Part shown: piece by piece, positions 24,211 to 37,446 of the stretch
Layout: each line of letters begins with the position of its first letter
Numbering within the stretch: the stretch's first letter is position 1
Source of the DNA: Avena insularis
Lineage: Eukaryota > Streptophyta > Magnoliopsida > Poales > Poaceae
NCBI GenBank assembly: GCA_023614405.1
Contig: CM042693.1
Coordinates: 337,759,527-337,823,526, forward strand
Direction: 5' to 3'
DNA length: 64,000 bases
Notes under the pieces: generated by a model
What the model saw: only the letters and a program-made list of their open reading frames with translations
The model's database searches: none
What the model was told of the DNA's origin: nothing
Made by a program: the position numbers and the translations under genes

Positions 24211-27200
24211 TTACATGGTAATATACCGAACACCCATGGCAGTTTGGTGCTGGTCATGTTTTGCCCTCGGGAGAGGTTTAGTCAACGGATCCGCCACATT
24301 CAGATCTGTGTGTACTTTGCAAATCTTTATGTCCCCATCCTGGACATGTTCTCGAATAGCGTGAAAACGTAGCTTGATGTGCTTCAGCTTCTTGTGTGAC
24401 CTTGGTTCTTGCGCATTGGCTATGGCGCCCATATTATAACAATAGATAGACATTGGGTCCAGCGCACTAGGAACCACACCCAGCTCTGTAATGAACTCTT
24501 TCATCCATATCGCTTCTTGTGAAGCCTCTGAAGCAGCCATGTATTCCGATTCAGTTGAAGATTTCGCCACAACGCTTTGCTTTGCACTCCTCCAGCTAAC
24601 TGCTGCACCATTCAAAGTGAATACGTATCCAGATTGTGATTTAGAATCATCCGGATCGGTGTTCCAACTAGCATCGGTGTAACCATTAACAACGAGTTGT
24701 TCATGACCTCCAAAAGAAAGAACCATATCCTTAGTTCTTCTCAAGTACTTAAGGATGTTTTTGACCGCTGTCCAATGATCCACTCCTGGATCACTTTGAT
24801 ATCTGCTATTTAAACTAACAACATATGCAATGTCGGGTCTAGTACATAGCATGGCATACTTTAGAGATCCTATGGCTGAGGCATAGGGAGTCTTACTCAT
24901 CCTTTCTCTATCTTCTGCCGTTGTCGGACTTTGAGTTTTACTCAAGGTCGTATTGGGAAACATGGGCAAGAACCCTTTCTTGCTATCTTCCATTCCAAAC
25001 CTCTTTAGAACTTTGTCCAAATATGTACTTTGTGACAATGATATTAGGCGTCTCGATCTATCTCTATAAATCTTTACGCCTAATATGTAAGCTGCTTCAC
25101 CAAGATCCTTCATTGAAAAACTATTATTCAAATATTCCTTGACACTATTAAGAAGGTCTACATCATTCCCAATCAACAATATGTCATCTACATATGGTAT
25201 TAAGAATGCTACAGAGCTCCCACTCACTTTCTTGTAAATACAAGCTTCTCCATAAGTTTGTATAAAACCAAAACTTTTGATTACCTTATCAAAACGTTGA
25301 TTCCTACTTCGGGATGCTTGCTTCAATCCATAGATGGACCGTTGAAGTTTGCATACCTTGTTAGCATCTTTAGGATCGACAAAACCTTTGGGTTGCATCA
25401 TATACAACTCTTCATCAATGTCTCCATTGAGGAATGTTGTTTTGACATCAATCTGCCATATCTCATAATCATAATATGCAGCGATTGCTAACATAATCCT
25501 CACAGACTTTAGCTTCGCTACTGGTGAGAAAGTCTCATCGTAGTCAACTCCTTGAATTTTTCGAAACCCTTTTGTGACTAGTCGAGCTTTATAGACAGTA
25601 ACATTACCATCAGCATCTGTTTTCTTCTTGAAAATCCATTTGTTCTCAACAGCCTTCCGGCCATCCGGTAAGTCCACCAAAGTCCATACTTGGTTTTAGT
25701 ACATGGATCCAATCTCGGATTTCATGGATTCTTGCCATTTATTGGAATTTGTGCTCATCATTGCTTCCTCATATGTCGCAGGGTCATCGGTGTTGTCCAC
25801 CAACATGACACTCATAACGGGATCATACCAATCTGGAGTGGTACGAGTTCTCGTTGACCTGCGAGGCTCTGTAGCAACTACAACTGAAGTTTCATGATCA
25901 TCATCATTAGCTTCCTCTCTTATTGGTGCAGGCACCACAAGAACTTCTTCCGGTGCTGCGCTACTCGCAAGTTCGAGAGAAGGTTCGACAACCTCGTCGA
26001 GTTCTACTTTCCTTCCAGTCACTTCTTTCGAGAGAAATTCCTTCTCTAGAAAGGATCCATTCTTGGCAACAAAGATTTTTGCCCTCGGATCTATGATAGA
26101 AGGTATACCCAATAGTTTCCTTCGGGTATCCTATGAAGACGCATTTTTCTGCTTTGGGTTCAAGCTTGTCCGGCTGTAACTTCTTTACATAGGCTTCGCA
26201 ACCCCAAACTTTAAGGAACGACAATTTAGGTTTCTTCCCAAACCATAATTCATACGGTGTCGTTTCAACGGATTTAGATGGTGTCCTATTTAAAGTGAAT
26301 ACGGCTGTTTCTAATGCATAACCCCAAAATGATAGCGGTAAATCTGTAAGTGACATCATAGAACAAACCATATCCAAGAGAGTTTGATTACGACGTTCGG
26401 ACACACCATTACGCTGTGGTGTTCCCGATGGTGTCAATTGTGAAAGTATTCCGCATTTCTTCAGATGCTCGCCAAACTCGTAACTTAGATATTCACCTCC
26501 ATGATCAGAACGTAGAAATTTAATCTTCTTGTTACGTTGACTCTCTACCTCACTTTGAAATTCCTTAAACTTCTCGAAAGTTTCGGACTTATGTTTCATG
26601 AAATAGATATACCCATATCTACTCAAGTCATCCGTGAAGGTAAGAACATAACGATAACCACCGCGCGATGCTACACTCATTGGACCACATACATCGGTAT
26701 GTATGATTTCCAATAAGTCCGTAGCTCGCTCCATCATACCAGAAAATGGAGTCTTAGTCATTTTACCCATCAGACATGCTTCGCATCTTTCAAGTGATTC
26801 GAAATCAAGTGATTCAAGAAGTCCATCGGAATGGAGTTTCTTCATACGCTTCACTCCAATGTGACCAAGACGACAGTGCCACATATAGGTCGAGTTATCG
26901 CTCGATTTCAAATGTTTAGCCTCAATGTTATTAATATGTGTATTTCCACTATCGAGATTCAATAAGAATAGACCATCTATCAAAGGTGCATGTGCATAAA
27001 ACATATTACTCATATAAATCGAACAACCATTATTCTCGGACTTAAACAAGTAACCGTCTCGCAATAAACAAGATCCCGATATAATGTTCATGCTTAACGC
27101 AGGCACCAAATAACAATTATTTAAGTATAAAACTAATCCCGATGGTAGATGAAGGGGTAGCGTGCCGACCGCGATCACATCAACCTTTGATCCGTTTCCC

Positions 27201-27283
27201 AGCGCCGTCACCTCGTTCTTCGCTAGCTTCCGTTTATTCTGCACTTTGTTTGAGTTACAAATATGAGCAACCGAACCAGTATC
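24211..27283 (-). pseudogene. copia pol: protease, integrase, RT, RNase H
   Basis: Order on the minus strand: protease DTG (27275-27283, context VFDTGSVAHIC); integrase with its HHCC zinc site (WHCRLGHIGVKRMKKLHS then CEACLMGK) and core motifs HTDVCGPM, RSDHGGEY and NGVSERRNQT (25961-27244); an acidic linker after a frameshift near 26085; RT with VYKARLVTKGFRKIQGVDYD and YVDD at 25183-25194; RNase H with YTDASWNTDPDD and KSSTESEYMAASEAS (24211-25680). A TAA near 25697-25699 separates the linker from RT. These enzymes copy element RNA and integrate the cDNA. Apart from these lesions it is well preserved, including all catalytic boxes I checked. Confidence 0.9.
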
Positions 27284-27289
27284 AAATAC

Positions 27290-27478
27290 TCAGGCACTAC
27301 TACGAGTACTAGTGAGATACACATCAATAACATGTATATTGAATATACCTTTCTTCTTGATGTTGCCGTTCTTCAAATCCGCCAAGTACTTTGGGCAATT
27401 CCGCTTCCAGTGACCTTCTCCCTTGCAGTAAAAGCACTCAGTATCAGGCTTAGATCCAGCCTTGGTCTTCTTCGTCGG
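27290..27478 (-). pseudogene. copia gag C-terminus with zinc knuckle
   Basis: It contains CFYCKGEGHWKRNC, a CCHC zinc knuckle of nucleocapsid type, followed by a TGA at 27290-27292 exactly before the protease frame. It is separated from the rest of gag (31424-32128) by the 3.94-kb solo LTR. The frame is continuous with the protease across the TGA. Confidence 0.85.
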
Positions 27479-30400
27479 TGTCACATCCCAAGATTTTCCA
27501 AATCTTGTTATGTGAAAAATAAATGAATAAAATAAAACTTTGTTGATTTTCAGGGTGAGAAGAAACTTTTGATTCCAATTGGAAACCTTCAAACCTATTT
27601 TTGATCAAACAAATCCTAAAGGGATTTGAAAAGATAAACAATTAATAAAGAAAATTTTAAATAACTGAAATTACAATTTTGGATCTTTTAATAAAAAGAT
27701 TTGGTTTTCAAATGAAAAGGTAGAAATATAAATAAGGACTATTTTTATAGAGCCAAATTAAACCTTGACCAAGTTTTTGAAATAAAATATTTTGTTTTGA
27801 TTAAAGGAGAAAAGGTTTATTTAAATAAAATGATGAGGGTTTATTGATACCCAATTTAAGTAAAGGCTTTTCTATTTGAAATAAACACTAAAACCTGATA
27901 TTTTATTTTAAACAAGTTTTCCAAGTATTGTGTATTATCAAATAAAACCTACTGAAATGGTTTTGGTATTATTTAGATTTCAAAATGGAGATTTTAATAA
28001 AACAAATCCTATTTGAATTAATGACTAAGGTCTAATTATTTAATTATTAATGGATCCTAAAAAAAATAAAAATATTATTTTATTTTGGACTTTGGTTTGT
28101 GTTGGTAAACAGAACTAAAAAGGATACAAAGTTTAGCAAAAGTTTGAATCCATTTGTTGATTGAATTGTTTGAATAAAATTAAAACAGAAAATCAAATGG
28201 AAAAATGAAAAAGATTCGGTACAAAAAAAGGGAAACAAACAACAACCCAACCCAATCGGCCCAGCAGCCCACCAGTCCAGCCCAACTAAACCCCACGCGC
28301 GAAACGTTTTTCACCCACACTCACACCCACACAGACGCAGACAGGCAGGCCCCACTTTTTCCCCCTCCACCTCGCTGACAGACAGGTCCCACCGCCACCT
28401 CACCGTCGTCTTCAACCCCCAAACCACGCCCCTGTCGTTGTCGCCGAGTTACTGCCGGCATCAATACGCGTAAATGGCCGCATAATTCCCTGCGGTGATC
28501 ACGCCCCCTTAAGCGCCCCTCTACGCTCTCTCTTTCCCCCCAAGCAGCCCCTCCCTTCTGCCTCTAGGCTACCCCAATTCGAGCCCGCGCCCTCACTGCT
28601 CCGACGAACCTCTGCTCCGATTCCGGCCAGCACCCTCACCCCCGCAAGCTCTGCTTCATGCGAGAGTGATCCCCAGCCTCTGGCGCATCTCCCTGTGCTT
28701 TCCGTTTATCTGTGCGAGCACCGTGAGCTCGGCAACGTCTTCCCAGAGCCAGCGCCGCCGTCTCCCCGGTAAACCCGACCGCCCCTCTCTTCCCCGTGGA
28801 CACTATAATGATCTCCATGCCCTTGTGAACCTAACGGTGTCTCCCTTTTGTCCTAGGGTGCCCTCTATCCTCGCCTCCTACGACAAACAGAACGTGCCTG
28901 ACGCTGCGACAACTCCGGCGAGTGATTGCCGTCCACACAGAGCGCCCCTCGACAAGCGACGACCACGTTGAGCATCAGCGAAGCAAGGCGAACCTGGTAA
29001 AGCCCTTCCCCATCACCCTTACTTCCTAAATCGCCGGCACCGTCCACGTCTGACTACGCCGCCGCCAACCACCGCCGCTGCGCCGCCAATCTTTGGTCGA
29101 ACACGCGTGAGCCGTTGGATCCTCATCATGTGGCGTAGACAGAACAACTTAAACGAATGGGTATGAGAGCATCTGTGCCGTGTGATTCGCATTAGATCCA
29201 ACGATCCTCAGTACATGATCCGCACGAAGCGGTACCGACCAATAGTATCACGCCGCGTGGCACTAGTTTGATTTAAAACAGAAATTCTGAATCTGATTTA
29301 TATGCAAACTTGTAAATTACATAACTTTTGATCCACACGTCCAAAATTTGCAAATTTTATATCAATAGAATCAGTAGAACATGTACTTTGCAACCATGTA
29401 TTTTGTTTAATGTTTTCCTTCTGGTAAATTGGTTGAATTAGCAGAAACTTGTGTAGGCTTAATTTGAATATAAAAATTGTTCTAGATAAAATTTTAATGT
29501 GAAATCTTTGCAAAATGGTTTGTTGTGAACTTACTGACCCTAGGAACCAACTCATGGATTTAAAAATGTATTTTGTGAAGTTTAGGAATAAATACTTGAA
29601 TTAGCTCATTTCTAGTCAAATAAAAACATTGATTTTGATAGGGAAATGATTTTTGAGTAAAACCTTTGGGAAATGGTTAGATTCAAACCTACTGACCCTA
29701 AACACCAAGTTTTGAGAATTAAAATGTATTTGGTGAACCCTTTAAAAGAATATTGCTTTGCTAAAAGCATTTTCAACCACATAAAATAATGATTGATTTA
29801 AAAATGGTTTATAGATAAAACCCTTTTGCAAATGACTTTGCCACTTTAGAAAATGACCACTTTGAACCTTACAATGTTTAGAGCCTAGTAGAAACCACTT
29901 TTGCAAATGAAATTATCTTTTGCATGCTTGCATGCATGGCTTTGTTTCTATTATTTTATGTGTGATGAATTGTTTGAATATTGGTTGGAATGCTAGTTGA
30001 ATCTATGTTTGCCTGATTGATTTGTAGTGAAGTTAGAAGAGTGTGATATTAGCAAGATCAAGAAGTGAACCAACATCCTCTACCAAAAAGGCAAGTGACA
30101 CTATCATCCAAGTCCTACTATTTTTCATTACACTTAGTGGATTTTTGAAACATGCATGATAAGGACTACTATATTTTGCTATGCTAAATCCTATTAGGAT
30201 ACCCTTATATATTCCTTAGTGAAAACAATGTAGTTGTAATATGCTTAGCCCTGCTATATATATTGAGAAGGGATACATGTTGAGATTATATGAAGTATTG
30301 AAAAGACTTGTGTTTTATATAATAAAACAAGTACTCAATGAACCACCTGGGTGGACAAGGATACTCAAGTTTTGGACAAGGTGGCAACAAAAGAAACCAT

Positions 30401-31418
30401 GTTTATATGGCAATCTCTTTTGTATGTGCACTAGAAGAAAACTACCCAGGGACTTAGAGATTGAACATGTTTCTCGTACAGTGGCTTCCGTGTACAGCCA
30501 CATGCTAAATGGGCACTGGCTTAGTCAACTACATAGTGGAAGACCCATGCATTGGCCTCTTCAGGTTAACTAGAATGAGGGAACTTGAAACCCTACATTG
30601 GTGCCTGGTAGACAAGCCAGCATTGTATATTGGGAGGACTCCTATGGAAAGACTTCGTCACATTCTCAATCTACCAGTACTCCATCTTGGTGAGTACTTA
30701 TCCAGCGGACACTGGTGGCAACAAGATGAGATTGTGTCATGTGGGTAAAGTGTACAACTTCTGCAGAAGATAAAAATCTAAGTACTTAGCCGTGTCCCCG
30801 GTTATGGACAATACTGAGCAACTAAGGCCTGAAGCTATGGAAGATCTCGACATTCCAATTTCTAAAAGTAAAACTTGAAAGTGACAACAAGAGACTTGAA
30901 GCACTTGGAGGTTTCTAAGGAGTTCAAAAAGATTTGACAAAAGATCAAAACTATTTTGAAAAGATAGGATAAATTATACTGCTTTCTGCAAATGAGCCTA
31001 AAACCCTACTTAGCCAAATATGCATGTATTGTTAGGATCCACTTATTTCTACATAGTAGTGAAACTTGCCAATACAATTCAAATGTATTGACCCTTGTGG
31101 CTGTAACTTGTAATGTTGCAGGTTGGTTTGGTGTTAGTGAAGTTTATTGATTAGGATTACAAGTCTACAACCAACATGTTTGCCTGTGGCACTTTGAAGA
31201 TGAAGGACCCCATGCTTATAGACTTTCTGCTGCAATGTAATGTGATAGCCAAATGAGCTATGTAAGATGTAATGAAATATTTAATTCCTGGTTATAAAGT
31301 TGTATTATGACCTTTGTCTCTTGATATTACATCTTAACTGTGGATGCTAGCTATTGATCCAGGGACTAGCATTGTAAACACAGGGATCTCTACCTTATTA
31401 AAGGTTGGGACTTCTACA
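27479..31418. mobile_element. solo LTR of a gypsy-type element (3.94 kb)
   Basis: The insertion starts TGTCACATCCCAAG and ends TTGGGACTTCTACA, with TG...CA termini and short inverted TCCCAA/TTGGGA ends. It is flanked by a perfect 5-bp duplication GTCGG (27474-27478 and 31419-31423) inside copia gag. I find no internal copy of the terminus, no PBS and no gag or pol, so a solo LTR is the best reading; an unusual non-autonomous element is the alternative. A GC-rich segment around 28250-29100 and AT-rich flanks contain small open frames with no domains. The right part shows distant similarity to 5741-7159. Confidence 0.75.
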
Positions 31419-31423
31419 GTCGG

Positions 31424-32128
31424 CGCGGTAACTTTCTTACCACCCTTCTTGAAGTGTCCCTTTTGCTTAGACTTGCCTTTCTTGAATTTGGTGGTCTTAT
31501 TGACCATCAACACTTGGTGCTCTTTCTTGATCTCCACTTCTGCATATTTCAACATGGCAAAGAGTTCTGGCAACTGCTTGTTCATGTTTTGCATATTGTA
31601 GTTCATCACAAAGTTCTTGTAACTTGGTGGTAGTGATTGGAGGACACGGTAAATCCCCAAAGCATTAGGAATAACTATACCCAAGCTTTGAAGTTTGTTT
31701 GCGTGCCCAGACATCTTAAGCACATGCTCACTGACGGAGCTGCCCTCTTCCATCTTGGAGTTAAATAAATTTTCAGAAGCCTCATAGCTCTCAATCGCCG
31801 CGTGAGTCTCAAAGATCAATTTGAGATCACGGACAATATCATGTGGGTCTGAATTCTCAAACCTTTTCTGAAGCTCTGATTCTAAACCATACAAGATAGC
31901 ACACTGAACTGTGGAGGACTGAGTCTTCTGAGCGAGGTAAACATTCTTTACTTCATCGGTAGCAGTAGCTGCGGGTGGGTCACCTAGCGGTGCATCCAGC
32001 ACATAGGTCAAATTACCAGCTATGAGGACAATCCTCAAATTGCGGAACCAATCCGCGAAGTTGCTTCCATTGTTCTTCAACTTTTCTTTCTCTAGGAACG
32101 CATTAAAATTGATGGTAGGGGCCGCCAT
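31424..32128 (-). pseudogene. copia gag (capsid part)
   Basis: The frame begins MAAPTINFNAFLEKEKL at 32128 and contains the retrotransposon gag capsid (UBN2/DUF4219-like) region: FADWFRNLRIVLIAGNLTYV, then YGLESELQKRF and MSGHANKLQSLGI. It ends with a basic KFKKGKSKQKGHFKKGG tract before the insertion. An upstream in-frame ATG exists at 32149, but the start at 32128 matches the plus-strand copy. About 235 codons are intact before the solo LTR cuts the frame. Confidence 0.9.
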
Positions 32129-33306
32129 TAATCTACAACATATTTGCAATAGTTTAGACTAAGTTTATGACAAATTGAGTTCTAATTAATAGTTAAATTA
32201 ATCTAGATGAACTCCCACTCAAAACAATATCCCTCACATTGTTTTAGTGATCACACGAACAAAATCCACCACATCAACACCAATCATCACGAGAGTTGAT
32301 ATAGTTTCAATGGCGAACAATCGACATGTTCATCATATCTACTATATGATTCATGCTTTACCTTTCGGTGATCCGTGTTCCGAGACCATGTCTGTACATG
32401 CTAGGCCCGTCAAGATCAAACCTTAGTTTCCGCATGAGCAAATCTGGCTCGCTCACGTTGTATACACTTGCGGAATCTAACACACCCGATCATCACGTGG
32501 TGCTTCAAAACAACAAGCTTTAGCAACGGTGCTAACTAAGGGTGAACACTTTATGACTTGAAATTCATGTGCATGAGGGATCATCTTATAATGCTACCGT
32601 CGTTAACTAAGCAATACAAGATGCATAAAGGATTAACATCACATGCAATTCATAATATGTGATATGATATGGCATATCTTCTTTGTGCTTCTGATCTCCA
32701 TCTTCAAGCACGAACATGATCTCTATCATCACCGGCATTGCATCAAGGTCAATGACGCTGCTCCATGGTTGTCGTCCACCGGCTTCAACTATTACAACTA
32801 CTTTGAATAGACACGCGGGTCTTAACAGAAATTAAATACAACCATATGGCTCCTGCCGGTTGCCAACTTACAATAAGGAACATTGCATACATCAAATATA
32901 ATCACAATCATGGCCATATCACATCACAGCACACCCCTGCAAAACAAAGTTAGACGTCTCTACTTTCTTTGCATGTTTTACGTGGTTTGGGGCTTTCAAT
33001 AAGTGTCGTTCTAACTTACGAACAAGAACCACAACATTGATACTAGTATTGTCAATCACCCGTTGTAAATTGAATCTTAACTATGTTGGGAGAAACAGGC
33101 ACCCGCAAAGCCACTTAGGCAATACGAGTTGCATGTCAAGCGTGGAGAAAGTCTCATGAACGATGTCATGTAAGGTTAGCCCGGGCCGCTTCATCCCACC
33201 ATCCCTCAAGATGCAAAGTACACAAGAAGCAATCGACAACAAAAAGCATCAACGCCCACAATGACCATTGTGTTCTACTCGTGCAACAGATCTACATATA
33301 GACACG

Positions 33307-33318
33307 GCTCTGATACCA
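33307..33318 (-). other. primer binding site, initiator tRNA-Met
   Basis: The minus strand reads TGGTATCAGAGC, complementary to the 3' end of initiator tRNA-Met, one base from the LTR end at 33320. This is standard for BARE-like copia. Confidence 0.95.
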
Positions 33319-33319
33319 C

Positions 33320-35222
33320 TGTAGGGTTTCGTAGCATGGAAAACAAAAAAAATTCTATCGCATACAAACAAACAAGCCAAGATATATCTACTAGATTGTA
33401 GCAACGAGTCGATGGAATAACTCACCCTTGAAGATTCCAAAGTGTTTAACGAGAGCGGATTCTCGTGGGTGATGTAGTCGTACTCTTCCCGATCTCAAGA
33501 TCGCGTAGACGATCCTTACAGGCTGCGTTAAAGCAGGCGCTCCCGATCGGTCACACATTAAATTTTCGATGAAGACCTTCCTCTCCCTTGTTCCAGCAGG
33601 CAGCGCAGGTTGTAGCACTCTCCTCGCGATTCGGCCTGGCGTGATGCAGGAAGTAGAGGGGAGATCTCGCAGGGCTTTGCCTTAAGCCGGAGCTAGTATG
33701 GTGGACGATGAGAGAGATCCTCGGCGATCTAGGGTTTAGACACACCAAGGAGGAGGCTTGTCCGGCGTCTAGGGTTAGCTAGGCGGCGGCGGCTTGCCCT
33801 AGGGCGGCGGCGGCTGCAGGAGGGCCGGCGGCTTAGGGCTAGGGTTTGCGGGTGGAGGTGTTGGGTGCTAGGAGGGGCAGCCCTGCCCCTCCTTATATAG
33901 GTGGAGGGGGCGCGCCAGGGGAGGGGAGTCCCTCCCCAACTTGGTTTCCCAAGGGGGCCGGCGATGGAGGGGAGGAACTCCTCCCCAACTCGGTTTCCAC
34001 CTTCCCCTCCACTTCCCAAAATAGCCGTTTGACTTTTCAAATTGGCGTTTGACTTTTCAAACTAGGATTTGATTAAACCCTTTATTTTGTTCAGCGATGA
34101 CACCTAGTACATGATGCAATCATTACAACTTGGTATGACACATTCATGTACCCTTCCCTTGGTCTGGGACATTCCGGAACCTTCTAGAACATTCCCGATG
34201 AAAACACCGGAACCATTCTCCAACCCCGAAACAGGACTTTCCTTATACGAATCTTATTCTCCGGACCATTCCGGATCTCCTCGTGATATCCCGGATCCCA
34301 TCCGAGACTCCGAACAACATTCGGTCTCTTACTCATCATTCCATAACTACTCAAAACAACGTCGAATCCTTAAGTGTGTCTCCCTACGGTTCGTGAATTA
34401 TGCGGACATGATCGAGACACTTCTCCGAACAATAACCAATAGAGGAATCTGGAAATTCATATGGCTCCCACATATTTCTACGATTACTTTGTGATCGAAC
34501 GAACCACTTACATACGATACCAATTTCCCTTTGTCTCATGATAGTTTACTTATCCGAGGTTATGATCGTCGGTATCTCTGCATACCTAGTTCAACCTCGT
34601 TACTGATAAGTACTCTTTTCTCGTTCCCATGATATGTGATCCCTTGTGAGCCAGTCACATGCTTGCAAGCTAATTGGATGACATTCCACCAAGAGAGCCC
34701 AGAGTATATCTATCTGTCATATGGATGGACAAATCCCACTCTTGATCCATGTGTCTCAACCAATACTTTCCGAACACTCAATGCCACCTTTATAGCCACC
34801 CAGTTACGGTGTGGTGTTTGATGTCATCAAAGCATCCTTCCGGTGAAGGTGATATGCATGATCTCATGGTCGAAGGAATTAGGTTACTATGTATCAGAAA
34901 GCATATAGCAATTGAACTATTAAAATGACTTGATCTTTATGCTACGCTTATCTATAGGAGTATGTCCACCATATCATTCTCCTAACGATATGATCTTGTT
35001 GTTAATAACAATGTTCATGATAGGGAAACCACAATCATATATTAACCAACAAGCTAGTATTATAAAGAGGCTTTACTAGGGACTCTATTTTAGTTTACAA
35101 ATCACACAAGTATTAATGTTTCCTTGTTAATACTATTATAGCATGAATGTAAACATTTATCATAAACACAAAGATATAATAATAACTATATTTATTATTG
35201 CCTCTAGGGCATATCTCCAACA
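33320..35222 (-). repeat. 5' LTR of the minus-strand copia
   Basis: About 1,903 bp, same termini as 22263-24176. A TATA box (minus) lies near 33893-33900, with two TTTGACTTTTCAAA motifs upstream near 34027-34061. The two LTRs are very similar, with several short indels around 33515-33650. Confidence 0.95.
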
Positions 35223-35823
35223 TTCCTATGCATAGGAATCTTGTAAAGAAACAAGTCATGAAAGCACAAAGCAACAATAGGAAAGCAAAACAAGTGCAAC
35301 TTCAAGACTTTCAATATAAAGAGGGGAAACTTAATATTATTGAGATGCATAAGACCATGTTTCCCTCTCTCATAATAACTTTTAGTAGCATCATGAATAA
35401 AATTAACAATATAATTATCACATAAAACAATCTTATCATGAGCGACATGCATAAAATAATTATTACTCTCCACATAAGCATAGTCATTCTTATTAATTGT
35501 AGTGGGAGAAAATTCAACAAAATAGCTATCACTATTATTCTCATCACCATAATCATCAAATATAGGAGGCATATTGTAATCATAATTAATTTTCATAAAA
35601 ACTAGCTTCCCCAAGCTTAGACATTTTCATAAAAACTAGCTTCCCCAAGCTTAGACATTTCCATAGCATTAGCAATAAGGGTGTCCAAAGAATTCATACT
35701 AATAACATTGCTATTAGCATGCAAATAAAGGTCCATAGGTTTTTTAATTTTCTCTTCAAACACTTCATGTCCTAACTCAAGATAAATACTATAAAGCTCT
35801 CTAATTTTTTTGTTGTTTTCCAT
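35223..35823 (-). pseudogene. gag-region ORF of element B, broken
   Basis: The N-terminal frame (35617-35823) begins MENNKKIRELYSIYLELGHE. The downstream frame (35223-35614) has INYDYNMPPIFDDYGDENNS and runs to KIPMHRN, where the copia insertion interrupts it at TTCCT. Between the two frames a 34-bp segment is tandemly duplicated (about 35592-35660), which shifts the frame. Acidic and aromatic residues are abundant; no zinc knuckle or enzyme motif is visible. This is a protein type seen in non-autonomous cereal LTR elements, with unknown role. Confidence 0.5.
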
Positions 35824-35929
35824 TGAGCCTAACTAGTGAAAACAAGAAACAAAAAGACAAAATTGCAGAATCTAAAGGAAATAACTTCGAGCACTCACAC
35901 CAGAGGATGTGAGTACCTTTTACGTTACC

Positions 35930-35947
35930 TCCCACGCAACGGCGCCA
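35930..35947 (-). other. primer binding site, tRNA-Asp type (element B)
   Basis: On the minus strand it reads TGGCGCCGTTGCGTGGGA, 16 of 18 positions complementary to the 3' end of plant tRNA-Asp. It lies 10 bp from the LTR at 35958 and sets the direction of element B. Confidence 0.75.
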
Positions 35948-35957
35948 GAAAATAGCT

Positions 35958-37446
35958 TCATGTCTACGCACTTCTATTCTTGTAGATAGTTGTTGGGCCT
36001 CCAAGTGCAGAGGTTTGTAGAACAGCAGTAAGTTTCCCTTAAGTGGATTACCCAAGGTTTATCGAACTCAGGGAGGAAGTGGTCAAAGGTATCCCTCTCA
36101 AGCAACCTTGCAATCAAGATACAAGAAGTGTCTTGTGTTCCCAACACACCCAATACACTTGTTAGGTGTATAGGTGCACTAGTTCGGTGAAGAGATGGTG
36201 AAATACAAGTGGTAACTGTGCCAAAAAAATAGCTTGACAGTGAGGTAAAGACTAAAGGAAAAAAGATGGAAGCAAGCAAACATGCAACAGATCTAGTTGT
36301 GAACGGTGTTTCAATGTTTAGACACAAGGCCTATGGATCATACTTTCACTAGTGAACACTCTCTCATATAAATATCTTCTCTTAATGATACTACTCTTAC
36401 TACTCTCCGGTTGGACACTCTAATCCATGGTAGGGCTATAACAGCACACCTCAAAGTCCGCCTTCTCCAATCTAGATAACCCCACACTGTCAACTTGAGC
36501 GCTAGATGGTTCCAACAAACACCACAATTTTAGAGAGACAACCAACTCAAAATATAACTCATAAATTATATATGTAACCTAGCTTAAGTGCCACACACGG
36601 TGTGCACGTTGTCACTTTCACACACATGGGGTAAAGCATAGATCTATTAAATCATGAAGAGTATTTATGTAGACTCTAGCCTAAGTACCACCATGGCGTG
36701 CATGCTGTCACTTTCAAACACATGGGGAGAGTAGAGATCTATTGAAGCACTTGAGCAGCAAGGTAGATCTACTTGATTACAAAGCTCATGACCACAACAA
36801 GATCATGCATAGAGAGAGAGATGAACACATAGCTACAGGTAGAGCCCTTAGACTCGAGTTAGAGCTACTCCCTCCTCATCATGGGAATCAGCAACGGCGA
36901 TGGAGATAGTGGTGGAGATCGATGGAGATGGCTCCGGGGGCACTTCCCTGTGCCGGCAGGGTGCCAGAACAGAGACTTTCTATCCCCCGAATCTCCCCTT
37001 TGGTGGCGGCGGTGATGTGGAACTTTTTTTGGCTTTCTGGTTGATACTTTAGGGTTTCTGGGTCGGGGGCTTCTTATAGGCGAAGGAGGCAAGGTCGATG
37101 GAGGGCCAGGGGGCCCACACCCTGCCCAGGCGCGGCCTAGGGTGGGCTCGCGCCTGGGGGGTGCAGCCGCCTTGTGTCTCCCCTCCGTCTCTCCTCTGGA
37201 CTCCGTGTTCTCCTCGGTGAAATATTGACTTTGGCTTTTGTCCCGTCCAATTCCGAGAATATTTCCTTACTAGCTTTTCTGGAACCAAAAATAGCAGAAA
37301 ACAGGCAACTGACATTGTGGCAACTTGTTAATAGGTTAGTACCAGAAAACATATAAAAACACCTCAAAGTATGAACAAAGCAAAGCAAAGTAGATACTAA
37401 ACAAGCATGGAACATCAAAAATTATAGATACGTTTCCGACATATCA
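35958..37446 (-). repeat. 5' LTR of element B
   Basis: About 1,489 bp, matching 18090-19567 end to end. The inner terminus reads ATGA rather than ATCA on the minus strand, a single change. A TATA-like CTATAAGAA lies near 37075. It adjoins the PBS. Confidence 0.85.

Larger units (their letters stand above)
22263..35222 (-). mobile_element. BARE/Angela-like Ty1-copia element, near full length
   Basis: Two LTRs of about 1.9 kb, an initiator-Met PBS, gag, protease, integrase, RT, RNase H and a purine tract are present in order on the minus strand. It is flanked by a perfect 5-bp duplication TTCCT (22258-22262 and 35223-35227) inside element B. Without the 3,940-bp solo LTR inserted in gag it is about 9.0 kb, matching the plus-strand relative at 50211-59142 (8.9 kb). 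Pol carries a frameshift near 26085, a stop near 25699 and a TGA before the protease, so it is not autonomous now. Confidence 0.95.
18090..37446 (-). mobile_element. Athila-like non-autonomous LTR element B
   Basis: Two similar LTRs (18090-19567 and 35958-37446), a tRNA-Asp-type PBS (35930-35947) and a purine tract (minus strand, 19568-19580) define a minus-strand element of about 6.4 kb once the inner copia is removed. The flanks ACAGC (18085-18089) and ATAGC (37447-37451) are a 5-bp target duplication with one change; the empty-site copy at about 39395 reads ACAGC. It has no pol. The copia element at 22263-35222 is inserted in its internal region. Confidence 0.85.

Noticed and set aside
28250..29200. 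GC-rich segment with open frames of 60-101 codons
   Set aside because: Lies wholly within the solo LTR and the frames carry no domains; probably the LTR's GC-rich transcribed leader.
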